Assembly (NCBI GenBank): GCA_041690695.1
Contig: JBEPVZ010000028.1
Coordinates: forward strand, 1 to 13,289
DNA from: JBEPVZ01 sp041690695
GTDB taxonomy: Bacteria > Patescibacteriota > Microgenomatia > Daviesbacterales > UBA10151
Reading direction: 5' to 3'
Length of the DNA: 13,289 bases
Shown here: positions 6,286-12,558 of the stretch, piece by piece
How positions within the stretch are numbered: position 1 is the first letter of the stretch
Layout of the letters: each line of letters starts with the position of its first letter
Notes under the pieces: model-generated
Told to the model about the DNA's origin: nothing
Seen by the model: the letters and a program-made list of their open reading frames with translations, nothing else
Databases searched by the model: none
Translations under genes and position numbers: made by a program

Positions 6286-7477
6286 GGTTTGATTTTATAA
6301 CTAAAGCGCTTATAAATACAAAGATTAAGGTTGAAATTTGGGCTAATAACCGTGCTTGATCAGATAAAAATTGATATATAGGGCTAAAATAAGGACTGCT
6401 TAATATATGTAGATAAAAATAATTATAGTAAATATAAACGTAATAAAGATTTAAGAAATGGAGTATCGATAAAGTAAAAGTTAAACCTAATAACCATTTA
6501 TTTTTAGATTCAATTGCCCAAATAATTAATAAAACTAAACTGGGATATAAATACCTTTCATGAACGCGGGTTGGCAGGAAATAAAAAGCTAAGCTAATCA
6601 AGGCTGCGATTGCCCAGATAGATGCTTTCTTTTTAAGTGAAATTAAGCCAATAATTATTAAATAAACTAGAAAAAGAATCATTCCCCATCCCTGATAGGA
6701 GATGTTCATCCAGCTGACTTTGTCACTAATCCAAAAGCCAACCAGCCCTCCCCAAAAGTTATAAGCAAACATCGAATCGTATGGATAATCGTTAACCATA
6801 TTAATAAAAAGACTAAAGATGTTTTGGCCATGTGATGGCAGGAAAAAAGGTAGAGATAAAATTAAGATAACGCTTAAGCCTGAAATGATGATTTTAGAAA
6901 GATTTTTTATTTGAAAGTTTCTCAATAGAAAAACTAAAATAATAGGTCCCAGAATAATGGCCTGGGGTTTTATTAAAAAGGCAATTCCTGAAAGTAACCC
7001 CGATAACCAATACTTTTTCTGGTCGAGCGTATAAATTGCTAGATAAATAAATAAACTTAAAATACTATCGATCTGTCCCCAAACGGAACTATTAAAAATA
7101 AAGGCTGGATTAAATAAGATAGCAATTGAGGCTAGTAATGAAATAGTTTGTTTATGATTTTTATTAAACTGTTTGTATATGAGAAAACTTAATATAAGGT
7201 CAGCTAAGATGGCAGGTAATTTTAATATTGCGTAAAAAGTACTAGAGTCAAGGTTTAACCAATTATTAAATGTTCCAAGTATTTTCAAAACGTATAAATA
7301 ACCGGGGGTATAGTTTGTCCAAACTTGACTGGAGTAAAACTGATTCAAATTTAAGTCATTCAATCTGACTGCCCAAGCGAACCAAGCATCGGTATCAATT
7401 TTAAAGCCCGGAACTGGGATTAAAAGTAAACGAATAATTAACCCTAAAAAAAGTAAAATCCAAATTAATTTGCGCAT
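6266..7477 (-). CDS. GT-C family membrane glycosyltransferase
   Basis: A 403-residue protein with about ten hydrophobic segments. The motifs are those of polyprenyl-phosphate-sugar-dependent GT-C enzymes (PIG-M/DUF2029/GT87-like): IDTDAW after the first membrane helix (27-32; probable catalytic acidic residues), YTPGYLY (56-62), NPAFIFNSSVWGQID (123-137), KPQ (170-172) and RVHERYLYP (304-312). It probably adds a hexose, perhaps mannose, to a lipid-linked or envelope acceptor on the outer face of the membrane. It is the first gene of a minus-strand pair with PMT, and is divergent from a third GT-C gene with only 35 bp between the starts. The exact acceptor cannot be told. Confidence 0.85.
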   Translation of the reverse strand: MRKLIWILLFLGLIIRLLLIPVPGFKIDTDAWFAWAVRLNDLNLNQFYSSQVWTNYTPGYLYVLKILGTFNNWLNLDSSTFYAILKLPAILADLILSFLIYKQFNKNHKQTISLLASIAILFNPAFIFNSSVWGQIDSILSLFIYLAIYTLDQKKYWLSGLLSGIAFLIKPQAIILGPIILVFLLRNFQIKNLSKIIISGLSVILILSLPFFLPSHGQNIFSLFINMVNDYPYDSMFAYNFWGGLVGFWISDKVSWMNISYQGWGMILFLVYLIIIGLISLKKKASIWAIAALISLAFYFLPTRVHERYLYPSLVLLIIWAIESKNKWLLGLTFTLSILHFLNLYYVYIYYNYFYLHILSSPYFSPIYQFLSDQARLLAQISTLIFVFISALVIKSNHARKTT

Positions 7478-7512
7478 TTTAAAATTATAGCGTTTCTTTT
7501 AAAATTAAGCAT
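7478..7512. promoter_or_regulatory. Compact divergent promoter region between two GT-C genes
   Basis: Only 35 bp separate the two start codons. On the minus strand, TATAAT (7489-7484) sits 6 bp before the ATG at 7477. On the plus strand, TAAAAT (7500-7505) sits 7 bp before the ATG at 7513. Both predict leaders of 0-1 nt. The -35 regions are poor and would fall near or inside the opposite gene's start, so the two polymerases would compete for the same site. Confidence 0.55.
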
Positions 7513-8709
7513 ATGTTTAAAAAAGTGAAGTATCCGATCGGTTTATTTTTTGTGACTTTTATAATTTATTATTTTTCTCATCATACCCACTTAGATGACT
7601 TTTTTAATTATTATGTTTTGTTAGCGAACGGTTTTTTAAATGGACACTTATATGTTTCGTCGCATCCGTCATGGTTAAACGAGCTAGTCTTTTGGAATAA
7701 CCATTACTATGTGATTTACCCACCGATGCCAGCTATCTTACTTATTCCTGAAGTTTTATTGTTTGGAGCAAATTTTAGTCAGCCACTTTTATCAATGTGT
7801 TTGGGAGCTACTAATGTTGGTTTATCATATTTAGTCTTTAAAAAGTTATTTCAAAAAAACAATCTGGCATTATGGATGGCGATTTTAAATGGTTTTGGGA
7901 CAATTCAATTTTATCAAGCCGAGGTTGGTTCGGCCTGGTACCTCGCTCATATAGTGGCGTTACTCTTTATCTGGTTATCTTTACTCGAAGTTTTTACGAG
8001 ACAAAGATTATGGTTAATAGGTTTACTTATTGGAGGGGCTTATTTAGCACGATTACCGACTATTTTAGTAATTATTTTTCCTTTGCTGTTTTTGCAAGAA
8101 AAGTTTATCTCTCTTGACACAAAACATCCCAAAGTTTATGTTAAGCCGCTTCTAAGTTTAGGTATTGGTGTTTTGATTGCAGTTTTAATTAATTGGCTAT
8201 ATAACTATTTGCGATTTGGAACAATCTCAGATTTTGCCTATACAATTTATCTAAATTCTCAGTCGCCAGAAATTATTCAGAATTGGTTTAGGCATGGCTT
8301 TTTTAGTGTTTATTATCTGCCTGAACGATTGAAGGATATTTTTTTATCCTTGCCAGTTTTTATATCTAGTCCGCCTTTTGTAATCCCGTCGATGTATGTA
8401 ATGGCGATCTGGTTCACGACCCCGGCTTTATTTTTAATATTATGTGCTTCATTTAAAAAAAGATTAGTCTGGACTTCGTTATTAACGGCTCTTGTCGTAG
8501 CAATTCCTTCGTTAATTAAAGGTGGTAATGGGTTTAGCCAATTTGGTTATCGCTATAGTTTAGATTTTTTACCATTCTTATTAATTATGGTGGCAAGTGG
8601 TTTTAATAATAGAAATAATTTTTTCACAAAGGCCTTATTGGTGTTAAGTATTTTAATAAACATTTGGGGGATTATTATGATTGAATTTTTAAATCTCTGG
8701 AGAATTTAA
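7513..8709 (+). CDS. GT-C-like multi-pass membrane glycosyltransferase
   Basis: A 398-residue, strongly hydrophobic protein with about ten membrane segments. HTHLDDFFNYYVLLANGFLNG after the first helix places an acidic pair (D28, D29) where GT-C enzymes keep their catalytic acids. Further landmarks are YPPMPAIL (69-76), GAYLARLPT (175-183) and QFGYRYSLDFLPFL (343-356), a pattern of uncharacterised GT39/ArnT-like proteins. The sugar donor is probably a polyprenyl-phosphate sugar. The stop TAA (8707-8709) directly abuts the GTG start of miaA with no spacing, so the two are co-transcribed and probably translationally coupled. Assignment to GT-C is good; the specific reaction is unknown. Confidence 0.75.
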   Translation: MFKKVKYPIGLFFVTFIIYYFSHHTHLDDFFNYYVLLANGFLNGHLYVSSHPSWLNELVFWNNHYYVIYPPMPAILLIPEVLLFGANFSQPLLSMCLGATNVGLSYLVFKKLFQKNNLALWMAILNGFGTIQFYQAEVGSAWYLAHIVALLFIWLSLLEVFTRQRLWLIGLLIGGAYLARLPTILVIIFPLLFLQEKFISLDTKHPKVYVKPLLSLGIGVLIAVLINWLYNYLRFGTISDFAYTIYLNSQSPEIIQNWFRHGFFSVYYLPERLKDIFLSLPVFISSPPFVIPSMYVMAIWFTTPALFLILCASFKKRLVWTSLLTALVVAIPSLIKGGNGFSQFGYRYSLDFLPFLLIMVASGFNNRNNFFTKALLVLSILINIWGIIMIEFLNLWRI

Positions 8710-9678
8710 GTGAATAAAGTTTTAGTTATTTTAGGACCAACTGCGACTGGAAAGACCGACTTAGCAATTAATATTGCAAAAAAACTTAATGGTGAATTAG
8801 TCTCATGCGATTCAAGACAGGTTTATAAAGATTTAGATATTGGGACGGGTAAGTTACCAGGTGGAAAGGTTTCCTATCAGATTAGTACTAATAAATGGAT
8901 TATCGATCAGATTCCTGTTTGGATGTACGATGTTTCTTCTCCGAAAGATCAATATAATGTCTCGGACTATATTAAAGATGCCGTAGCAGTCATCAAAGAC
9001 ATCTTAAAACGTCATAAACTTCCGATTATTGTTGGTGGAACAGCGTATTATTTAAAAGGTCTTTTAGAAGGTATTCCAACCTTAGGTATAAAAATAGATA
9101 CATCGCTAAGAGAAGAGTTATCAACGATGTCGGTGATTGCCCTTCAACAAAAACTTTCTAATATGTCACCACAAGCTTTTGAAAAAATGAATGACTCTGA
9201 TCGAGCTAATCCCCGTCGATTAATTCGAGCAATTGAGATTGTCACGATGTATCCATACATAGCGAAAGACGAATTGCTAGACAAGCCACTAGCTCTTCAA
9301 TGCGAAGTTTTAAAAATTGGTTTAACGACTCCCCGCCCGATCTTGAACCAACGGATTGATAACCGTTTATTGACTCGTCTTGACATGGGTTTAATTGAAG
9401 AAGGGCAGAAGTTACTTGAAGAGGGTTTATCTTTTGATCGGATGCGTCAATTAGGACTCGAATATGGTCAACTGGCAGATTTATTGGAAGGTAAAATAAA
9501 CCGGGTCGAATTTAAATCTCGATTAGCTACTAAAATTCACCAATATGCTAAAGAACAGATGGGCTGGTTTAAAAAAGATCTTGATATTAATTGGTTTGAT
9601 ATTTCTCAGTCAAGTTTCAGTTTAGAGGTAGAAGCGTTGGTTTTAAAATGGTATGATAGACCTATAAATGTCACATAA
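8710..9678 (+). CDS. miaA: tRNA dimethylallyltransferase MiaA
   Basis: MiaA transfers a dimethylallyl group to N6 of A37 in tRNAs that read codons starting with U. The 322-residue protein has the P-loop GPTATGKT (9-16), DSRQVYKDLDIGTGK (34-48), QYNVSDY (81-87), GGTAYYLKGLLEG (109-121), RRLIRAIEI (169-177), QLGLEYGQL (247-255) and the C-terminal RLATKIHQYAKEQMGWF (271-287), all in the expected order and at near-normal length. The start is GTG, immediately after the stop of the preceding membrane-protein gene. It overlaps the AI-2E-family gene by 11 bp at its end. No partner such as miaB is visible here. Confidence 0.96.
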   Translation: MNKVLVILGPTATGKTDLAINIAKKLNGELVSCDSRQVYKDLDIGTGKLPGGKVSYQISTNKWIIDQIPVWMYDVSSPKDQYNVSDYIKDAVAVIKDILKRHKLPIIVGGTAYYLKGLLEGIPTLGIKIDTSLREELSTMSVIALQQKLSNMSPQAFEKMNDSDRANPRRLIRAIEIVTMYPYIAKDELLDKPLALQCEVLKIGLTTPRPILNQRIDNRLLTRLDMGLIEEGQKLLEEGLSFDRMRQLGLEYGQLADLLEGKINRVEFKSRLATKIHQYAKEQMGWFKKDLDINWFDISQSSFSLEVEALVLKWYDRPINVT

Positions 9679-10636
9679 GATTGATATCTCACATAAAACG
9701 ATCTTTTTTATCGCTGGCTTTCTCGGCCTAGTTTGGGCAATATTTTTAATTCGGGACCTTTTAATCTTACTCTTTGCCTCCTTTATTTTTGTGTCAGCCC
9801 TCTCTCCTTTGGTTGAGCGATTAATGAAAATTGGTTTACCTAAAGCTGTGAGTATTGCCTTAATTTATTTAGTCATCTTTGCGGCTATTGCAGCCATTAT
9901 CACCTTAGGTTTAACCCCTATTACGGTCCAAACGTCTAGTTTGACAGAGCGACTAACTGAGACGGTTACAACCCTCATGCGTAATAATCATTTTGATCAA
10001 TCCTCTCTTCAACAAGAGTTACCCAATTTGTCCCATAATATCGTAGCCTTCACGATCGACTTTTTTAACAGCTTAGTTACGGCGGCCTTAGTGGCGGTTA
10101 TTACTTTTTATGTTCTCTTAGACAAAGACAAAATTGAAAATCAATTTGCAGAATTATTTAAAAATAAAAGTAATATTTTGTCTTTAATTGAAAAGATTGA
10201 GATTAAATTAGGAGCCTGGTTACGAGGTCAAATTATTTTATCTTTGATTGTCGGGGTTTTTGCATATATTGGATTAACTTTACTGGGCGTCGATTATGCC
10301 CTGCCGCTAGCGATTATTAGTGGATTGCTTGAAGTTGTGCCGATTGTTGGGCCCATTTTAGGGGCAATACCGGCTATTTTGGTAGCATTACTAACCTCAC
10401 CTATCTTGGCGTTAATGACGACGATTCTTTATGTTATTGTTCAGCAAGCTGAATCTCATGTTATTGTTCCTCAAGTTATGAAGCGGGCAGTGGGTTTAAA
10501 TCCCTTACTGGTGATTATTACGATCGGTATTGGTAGTCGATTATTAGGTGTGGCTGGAGCTTTATTGGCAGTGCCGATTACGGTTGTGATTCAAATCATC
10601 ATGGATGATTATCTCCATCCTCAGATTAAAATTTGA
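9668..10636 (+). CDS. AI-2E family transporter (YdiK/PerM-like permease)
   Basis: A 322-residue membrane protein of the AI-2E exporter superfamily, whose members include putative autoinducer-2 exporters and Na+/H+ antiporters. Two N-terminal hydrophobic segments (12-45) and a third (58-82) are followed by an amphipathic region (95-125). The conserved C-terminal core comprises GAWLRGQ (182-188), the long segment ISGLLEVVPIVGPILGAIPA (217-236), QQAESHVIVPQVMKRAVGLNP (259-279) and GVAGALLAVPI (294-304). It begins inside miaA in another frame (11-bp overlap), so it is coupled to it. Its stop codon shares two bases with the 3' end of rnpB on the other strand, and no terminator is seen between them. 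The transported substrate is unknown. Confidence 0.9.
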   Translation: MSHKIDISHKTIFFIAGFLGLVWAIFLIRDLLILLFASFIFVSALSPLVERLMKIGLPKAVSIALIYLVIFAAIAAIITLGLTPITVQTSSLTERLTETVTTLMRNNHFDQSSLQQELPNLSHNIVAFTIDFFNSLVTAALVAVITFYVLLDKDKIENQFAELFKNKSNILSLIEKIEIKLGAWLRGQIILSLIVGVFAYIGLTLLGVDYALPLAIISGLLEVVPIVGPILGAIPAILVALLTSPILALMTTILYVIVQQAESHVIVPQVMKRAVGLNPLLVIITIGIGSRLLGVAGALLAVPITVVIQIIMDDYLHPQIKI

Positions 10637-10941
10637 GCTTAGGAAGCTTGTAAGCCAGATTCTGTTGTTATGACAGTAATTTATCTAATGCTCCTGATTC
10701 CAACTTTTCCCGGTTAAGGGATTGAGCGAGTCACTCAGTTGATTCTAGGATTGCAGCGGGGAGGATTGCCACGTTTCATTCACCGCACATAAACTTTACA
10801 ATTCATGTCGTGATTCGTTTCTGTTGCTCTAACTTGCGGTTACCCGAACTCGCCGATTAAGGCGGTCACCCTGCTCTATGCTGTCTGGACTTTCCTCCAG
10901 AGTGAAAAATCACTCCAGTAACTGTCCATCTTCCTAAGCTC
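10635..10941 (-). ncRNA. rnpB: RNase P RNA (bacterial type A-like)
   Basis: The catalytic RNA that trims tRNA 5' leaders. Read on the minus strand it has all landmarks: GGAGGAAAGTCC (10898-10887), AGAGCAGGGTG, the AGAGCAACAGAAACG core, the GGTGAATGAAACG segment, TTAGATAAATTACTGTC and ACAGAATCTGGCTTA (10665-10651). The ends pair as a perfect 12-bp P1 helix (GAGCTTAGGAAG / CTTCCTAAGCTC), which fixes the limits. Relative to the common CCGGG/CCCGG pairing next to these motifs, this RNA has CCAGA/TCTGG, a compensated change that supports a working fold. It is about 307 nt, shorter than the 377 nt of E. coli. The 3' end meets the AI-2E gene tail to tail, overlapping by 2 nt. Confidence 0.97.
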
Positions 10942-10947
10942 ATGCCT

Positions 10948-10970
10948 ATTATAGCCTATTTTGGGCCTAA
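10948..10970 (-). promoter_or_regulatory. rnpB promoter
   Basis: On the minus strand, TATAAT (10953-10948) lies six bases before G at 10941, exactly the first base of the RNase P P1 helix, so the start of transcription can be assigned well. No good -35 hexamer is seen at 16-18 bp. Instead, TTAGGCC (10970-10964) and TAGGCTATAATAG (10958-10946) repeat the arrangement in front of the HU gene. Confidence 0.75.
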
Positions 10971-10989
10971 AAAGCTAATTAGGGGAAGA

Positions 10990-11018
10990 TTGATTAATTT
11001 AAAAAGATGTGGAATGAT
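10990..11018 (+). promoter_or_regulatory. Possible promoter of the 11026 gene
   Basis: TTGATT (10990-10995) and AATGAT (11013-11018), 17-bp spacer, each with four of six consensus matches. The -10 ends 7 bp before the ATG at 11026, consistent with a leaderless start. It is divergent from rnpB. Confidence 0.35.
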
Positions 11019-11025
11019 TTAGCTA

Positions 11026-11682
11026 ATGACCCAAAAAGGTTTTGCTCCCTTATTAATTATTTTAGTATTAGGCGTTCTCGCTGCTTGTACTGGAGGTTTA
11101 TTTTATCTAAACAGTCAAAAATTGAAAGCGGATCAAACAATACCACCAGATTCAATAAGGCCAACGCCACTTCTTAGTCCAAGTCCCCAAGTGGATGAAA
11201 CCTCGAAATGGAAAACTTTTTCCCATACTGACTCAGGGATCACATGGCAGATTCAATATCCAGAAGATGAAACTGTAACTCTAGGTATGGAATTGTATGG
11301 TCGGGTGAATAACTCTTCAGTGCCTTCAATTGATTTTATCTCCTCCAATTTTAAATTCAATCTTCTAATTGTGCCAAGTTCTTCCGAGACCGCTCAAGGT
11401 TGGTTGAATACTTTAATTCAGGAAGAAAAAGATAACTGTACCGTCGATTGTTCTGGTTTCAGTGGACCTACCCAGCCACTCACAATTAACGGAAAAGATG
11501 CTTTAACACAAAACACGGGGAGTGGTGTCCCAACCTTCAACTTATATATTCCCCTTACAAAAAATAATCTAATTTGGGCGAGTACTAACTCTATTGGGAC
11601 AGATAGTAGTGATGGTTCTGTCCCACAGGTTTCAAAAGACATGCTTATCAAAATTATGTCGACACTCAAAATTCAGTCTTGA
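11026..11682 (+). CDS. Hypothetical membrane-anchored or lipoprotein, extracytoplasmic
   Basis: A 218-residue protein that I do not recognise. It begins KGFAPLLIILVLGVLAAC (residues 4-21), a signal/anchor segment; L18-A19-A20-C21 fits a lipobox, but hydrophobic residues continue to about 28, so a simple N-terminal membrane helix is also possible. A proline/serine-rich linker (38-56) follows, typical of exported proteins. The rest is a polar, beta-rich domain with serines and threonines (KWKTFSHTDSGITWQIQYP at about 62-80; a pair of cysteines at about 138 and 142; a closing KDMLIKIMSTLKIQS). The layout suggests a solute-binding or PsbP-like beta domain, but that is only a guess. It could be a target of the O-mannosyltransferase encoded in the same window, given the Ser/Thr-rich linker. 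Confidence 0.7.
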   Translation: MTQKGFAPLLIILVLGVLAACTGGLFYLNSQKLKADQTIPPDSIRPTPLLSPSPQVDETSKWKTFSHTDSGITWQIQYPEDETVTLGMELYGRVNNSSVPSIDFISSNFKFNLLIVPSSSETAQGWLNTLIQEEKDNCTVDCSGFSGPTQPLTINGKDALTQNTGSGVPTFNLYIPLTKNNLIWASTNSIGTDSSDGSVPQVSKDMLIKIMSTLKIQS

Positions 11683-11714
11683 TTTAGCCAATTAATTGAT
11701 ATGACCTTCAGATA

Positions 11715-11907
11715 GTGTTAACCAAAGTCCTATCTGGGACCACCGTTGGTGTTGATGCGATTCCAATAACCGTCGAGGTCGATATAGCCTCATTAGGTTT
11801 ACCATCGGATTTTAAAGTTATCCCTGACGATTGCCGATCTATCAGATTCAGAAATTATTACTACTGACCATCTGGCGGAGAGTTTACAATATCGGGCTAA
11901 AGAATAA
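11715..11907 (+). pseudogene. yifB: Gutted yifB/comM (Mg-chelatase-like AAA+ ATPase) remnant
   Basis: YifB/ComM is normally a protein of about 500 residues that acts as a hexameric helicase in DNA uptake and recombination. Here the first ~31 residues are intact from GTG 11715: LTKVLSGTTVGVDAIPITVE, then VDIASLGLPS. From about 11800 another frame (+1) carries the typical C-terminus: YHRILKLSLTIADL, then SDSEIITTDHLAESLQYR and a stop at 11905-11907. The whole middle, including the ATPase Walker motifs, is missing, about 1.3 kb by the family's usual length. At the join, TACCATC (11800-11806) serves both frames, which suggests deletion between short direct repeats. The product cannot be functional. 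Misassembly is the alternative explanation. Confidence 0.85.
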
Positions 11908-11917
11908 ATTTGACCAA

Positions 11918-11947
11918 AAAGAAGCCCCGATTACTCAGGGCTTCTTT
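11918..11947. terminator. Bidirectional intrinsic terminator
   Basis: AAGAAGCCC and GGGCTTCTT form a stem of 10 bp, counting the outer A-T pair (11918-11927 / 11938-11947), around a 10-nt loop. On the minus strand it is followed by a T run (complement of 11916-11920), a good terminator 22 bp after the zinc-ribbon gene. On the plus strand, the pyrimidine-rich CTTCTTTCCT serves the yifB remnant that ends at 11907. Confidence 0.88.
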
Positions 11948-11969
11948 CCTACAATTAAGTAGTCGAGAC

Positions 11970-12119
11970 CTATGCTTGTGGCATAGGACCAATTTTGTAC
12001 ATACCAGTACCACAAGACGAACAAACGCCTTTAGCGGCTTTTTTACCATTCTTCATGGTTACCTCTTGAACGTTGTTTGCGTCTCGCTTTTGGCGGCATT
12101 TAACACAATACATTTGCAT
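11970..12119 (-). CDS. Small zinc-ribbon protein, DUF5679-like
   Basis: A 49-residue protein starting MQMYCVKCRQK. Cys pairs CVKC (C5, C8) and CSSC (C33, C36) make a zinc ribbon, with the basic stretch MKNGKKAAKG between them and a short MYKIGPMPQA tail. This fits the DUF5679 family of small proteins seen in CPR and other bacteria; the function is unknown. An in-frame ATG at 12113 is an alternative start. A very strong Shine-Dalgarno (12139-12131) lies upstream with a rather long 11-nt gap to the ATG. It is the second gene after the small membrane protein, whose stop is at 12141, and transcription probably ends at the hairpin 11918-11947. It is too short for most gene callers and is hidden antisense to a longer spurious ORF. 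Confidence 0.85.
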   Translation of the reverse strand: MQMYCVKCRQKRDANNVQEVTMKNGKKAAKGVCSSCGTGMYKIGPMPQA

Positions 12120-12130
12120 AATTAATAAGG

Positions 12131-12139
12131 TCACCTCCT
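12131..12139 (-). promoter_or_regulatory. Strong Shine-Dalgarno of the zinc-ribbon gene
   Basis: AGGAGGTGA on the minus strand is fully complementary to the 16S rRNA anti-SD. It lies one base beyond the TGA of the upstream gene and 11 nt before the ATG at 12119. It is the only textbook ribosome site I see in the window. Confidence 0.8.
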
Positions 12140-12140
12140 C

Positions 12141-12461
12141 TCAGATAAGATGAATTAACATATTCCCCTGTGGGCTCAAGTATAAGATCATTAAAGTTCC
12201 AATTGCAAGGCTTGCTAGGATTAAGATTCGAAGCAGGTCCTTTTTTAAGTACAGAGTTGATGTCTGTAGACTAGCTAAAGGTGTGCTTACCTGAGTAACT
12301 GATGGGCTATAACTGACGGTCGAATCAATCTTAAATGTTGAGGCTTCTGGCTGGTGCGTTCTAGTGAGTGAACCTTTCTCAGCACGAGCTAACGGGTCTT
12401 TACCCTGTAGCTGGCGACGCAAAGTCTCTAGCCTTTTTTGTTCGAGAGTTAATTTAGCCAT
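12141..12461 (-). CDS. Small single-pass membrane protein, hypothetical
   Basis: A 106-residue protein; I favour the ATG at 12461 (MAKLTLEQKRLETLRRQLQG) over a longer frame beginning at 12488. The first 20 residues are a charged amphipathic helix, residues 22-70 are polar and Ser/Thr-rich, and residues 75-95 (LLRILILASLAIGTLMILYL) form one transmembrane helix near the C-terminus, a tail-anchored layout. The first helix would face the cytoplasm. No known domain is recognised. It is co-transcribed with the zinc-ribbon gene, and is preceded by a good promoter on the minus strand. Confidence 0.78.
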   Translation of the reverse strand: MAKLTLEQKRLETLRRQLQGKDPLARAEKGSLTRTHQPEASTFKIDSTVSYSPSVTQVSTPLASLQTSTLYLKKDLLRILILASLAIGTLMILYLSPQGNMLIHLI

Positions 12462-12478
12462 ACGTCTTTGTCCACATA

Positions 12479-12507
12479 AACCTAGCACGCTTGAAGAGGC
12501 GTGTCAA
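12479..12507 (-). promoter_or_regulatory. Promoter of the small membrane protein operon
   Basis: On the minus strand, a perfect TTGACA (12507-12502) is followed by a 17-bp spacer and TAGGTT (12484-12479), with an extended -10 TGC just before it (12487-12485). The expected +1 is about 12472, giving a leader of about 11 nt before the ATG at 12461. Confidence 0.65.
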
Positions 12508-12519
12508 GGGTCAACGGCC

Positions 12520-12548
12520 TGGACAAGGGATCGCGATTGGTTTAGAAT
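12520..12548 (+). promoter_or_regulatory. Promoter of the 12559 gene
   Basis: TGGACA (12520-12525) and TAGAAT (12543-12548), 17-bp spacer, each one mismatch from consensus. The +1 is predicted at about 12555, four bases before the ATG at 12559. It is divergent from the 12479-12507 promoter, with the two -35 boxes 12 bp apart. Confidence 0.7.
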
Positions 12549-12558
12549 CTCGACAGAA

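Noticed and set aside
11418..11669. Minus-strand ORF of 83 codons
   Set aside because: Antisense shadow of the exported hypothetical protein; no start signals and no recognisable features.
11910..12125. Plus-strand ORF of 71 codons
   Set aside because: It covers the terminator hairpin and is antisense to the zinc-ribbon gene, which has a Shine-Dalgarno and Cys-pair signature.
12461..12488. Longer start (9 more residues) for the small membrane protein
   Set aside because: The extra codons overlap the likely -10 box and lie upstream of the predicted TSS at about 12472.
12364..12558. Upstream extension of the 12559 gene (65 more residues)
   Set aside because: The added part is basic and Cys-rich, runs antisense through the small membrane protein gene, and would ignore the promoter at 12520-12548.
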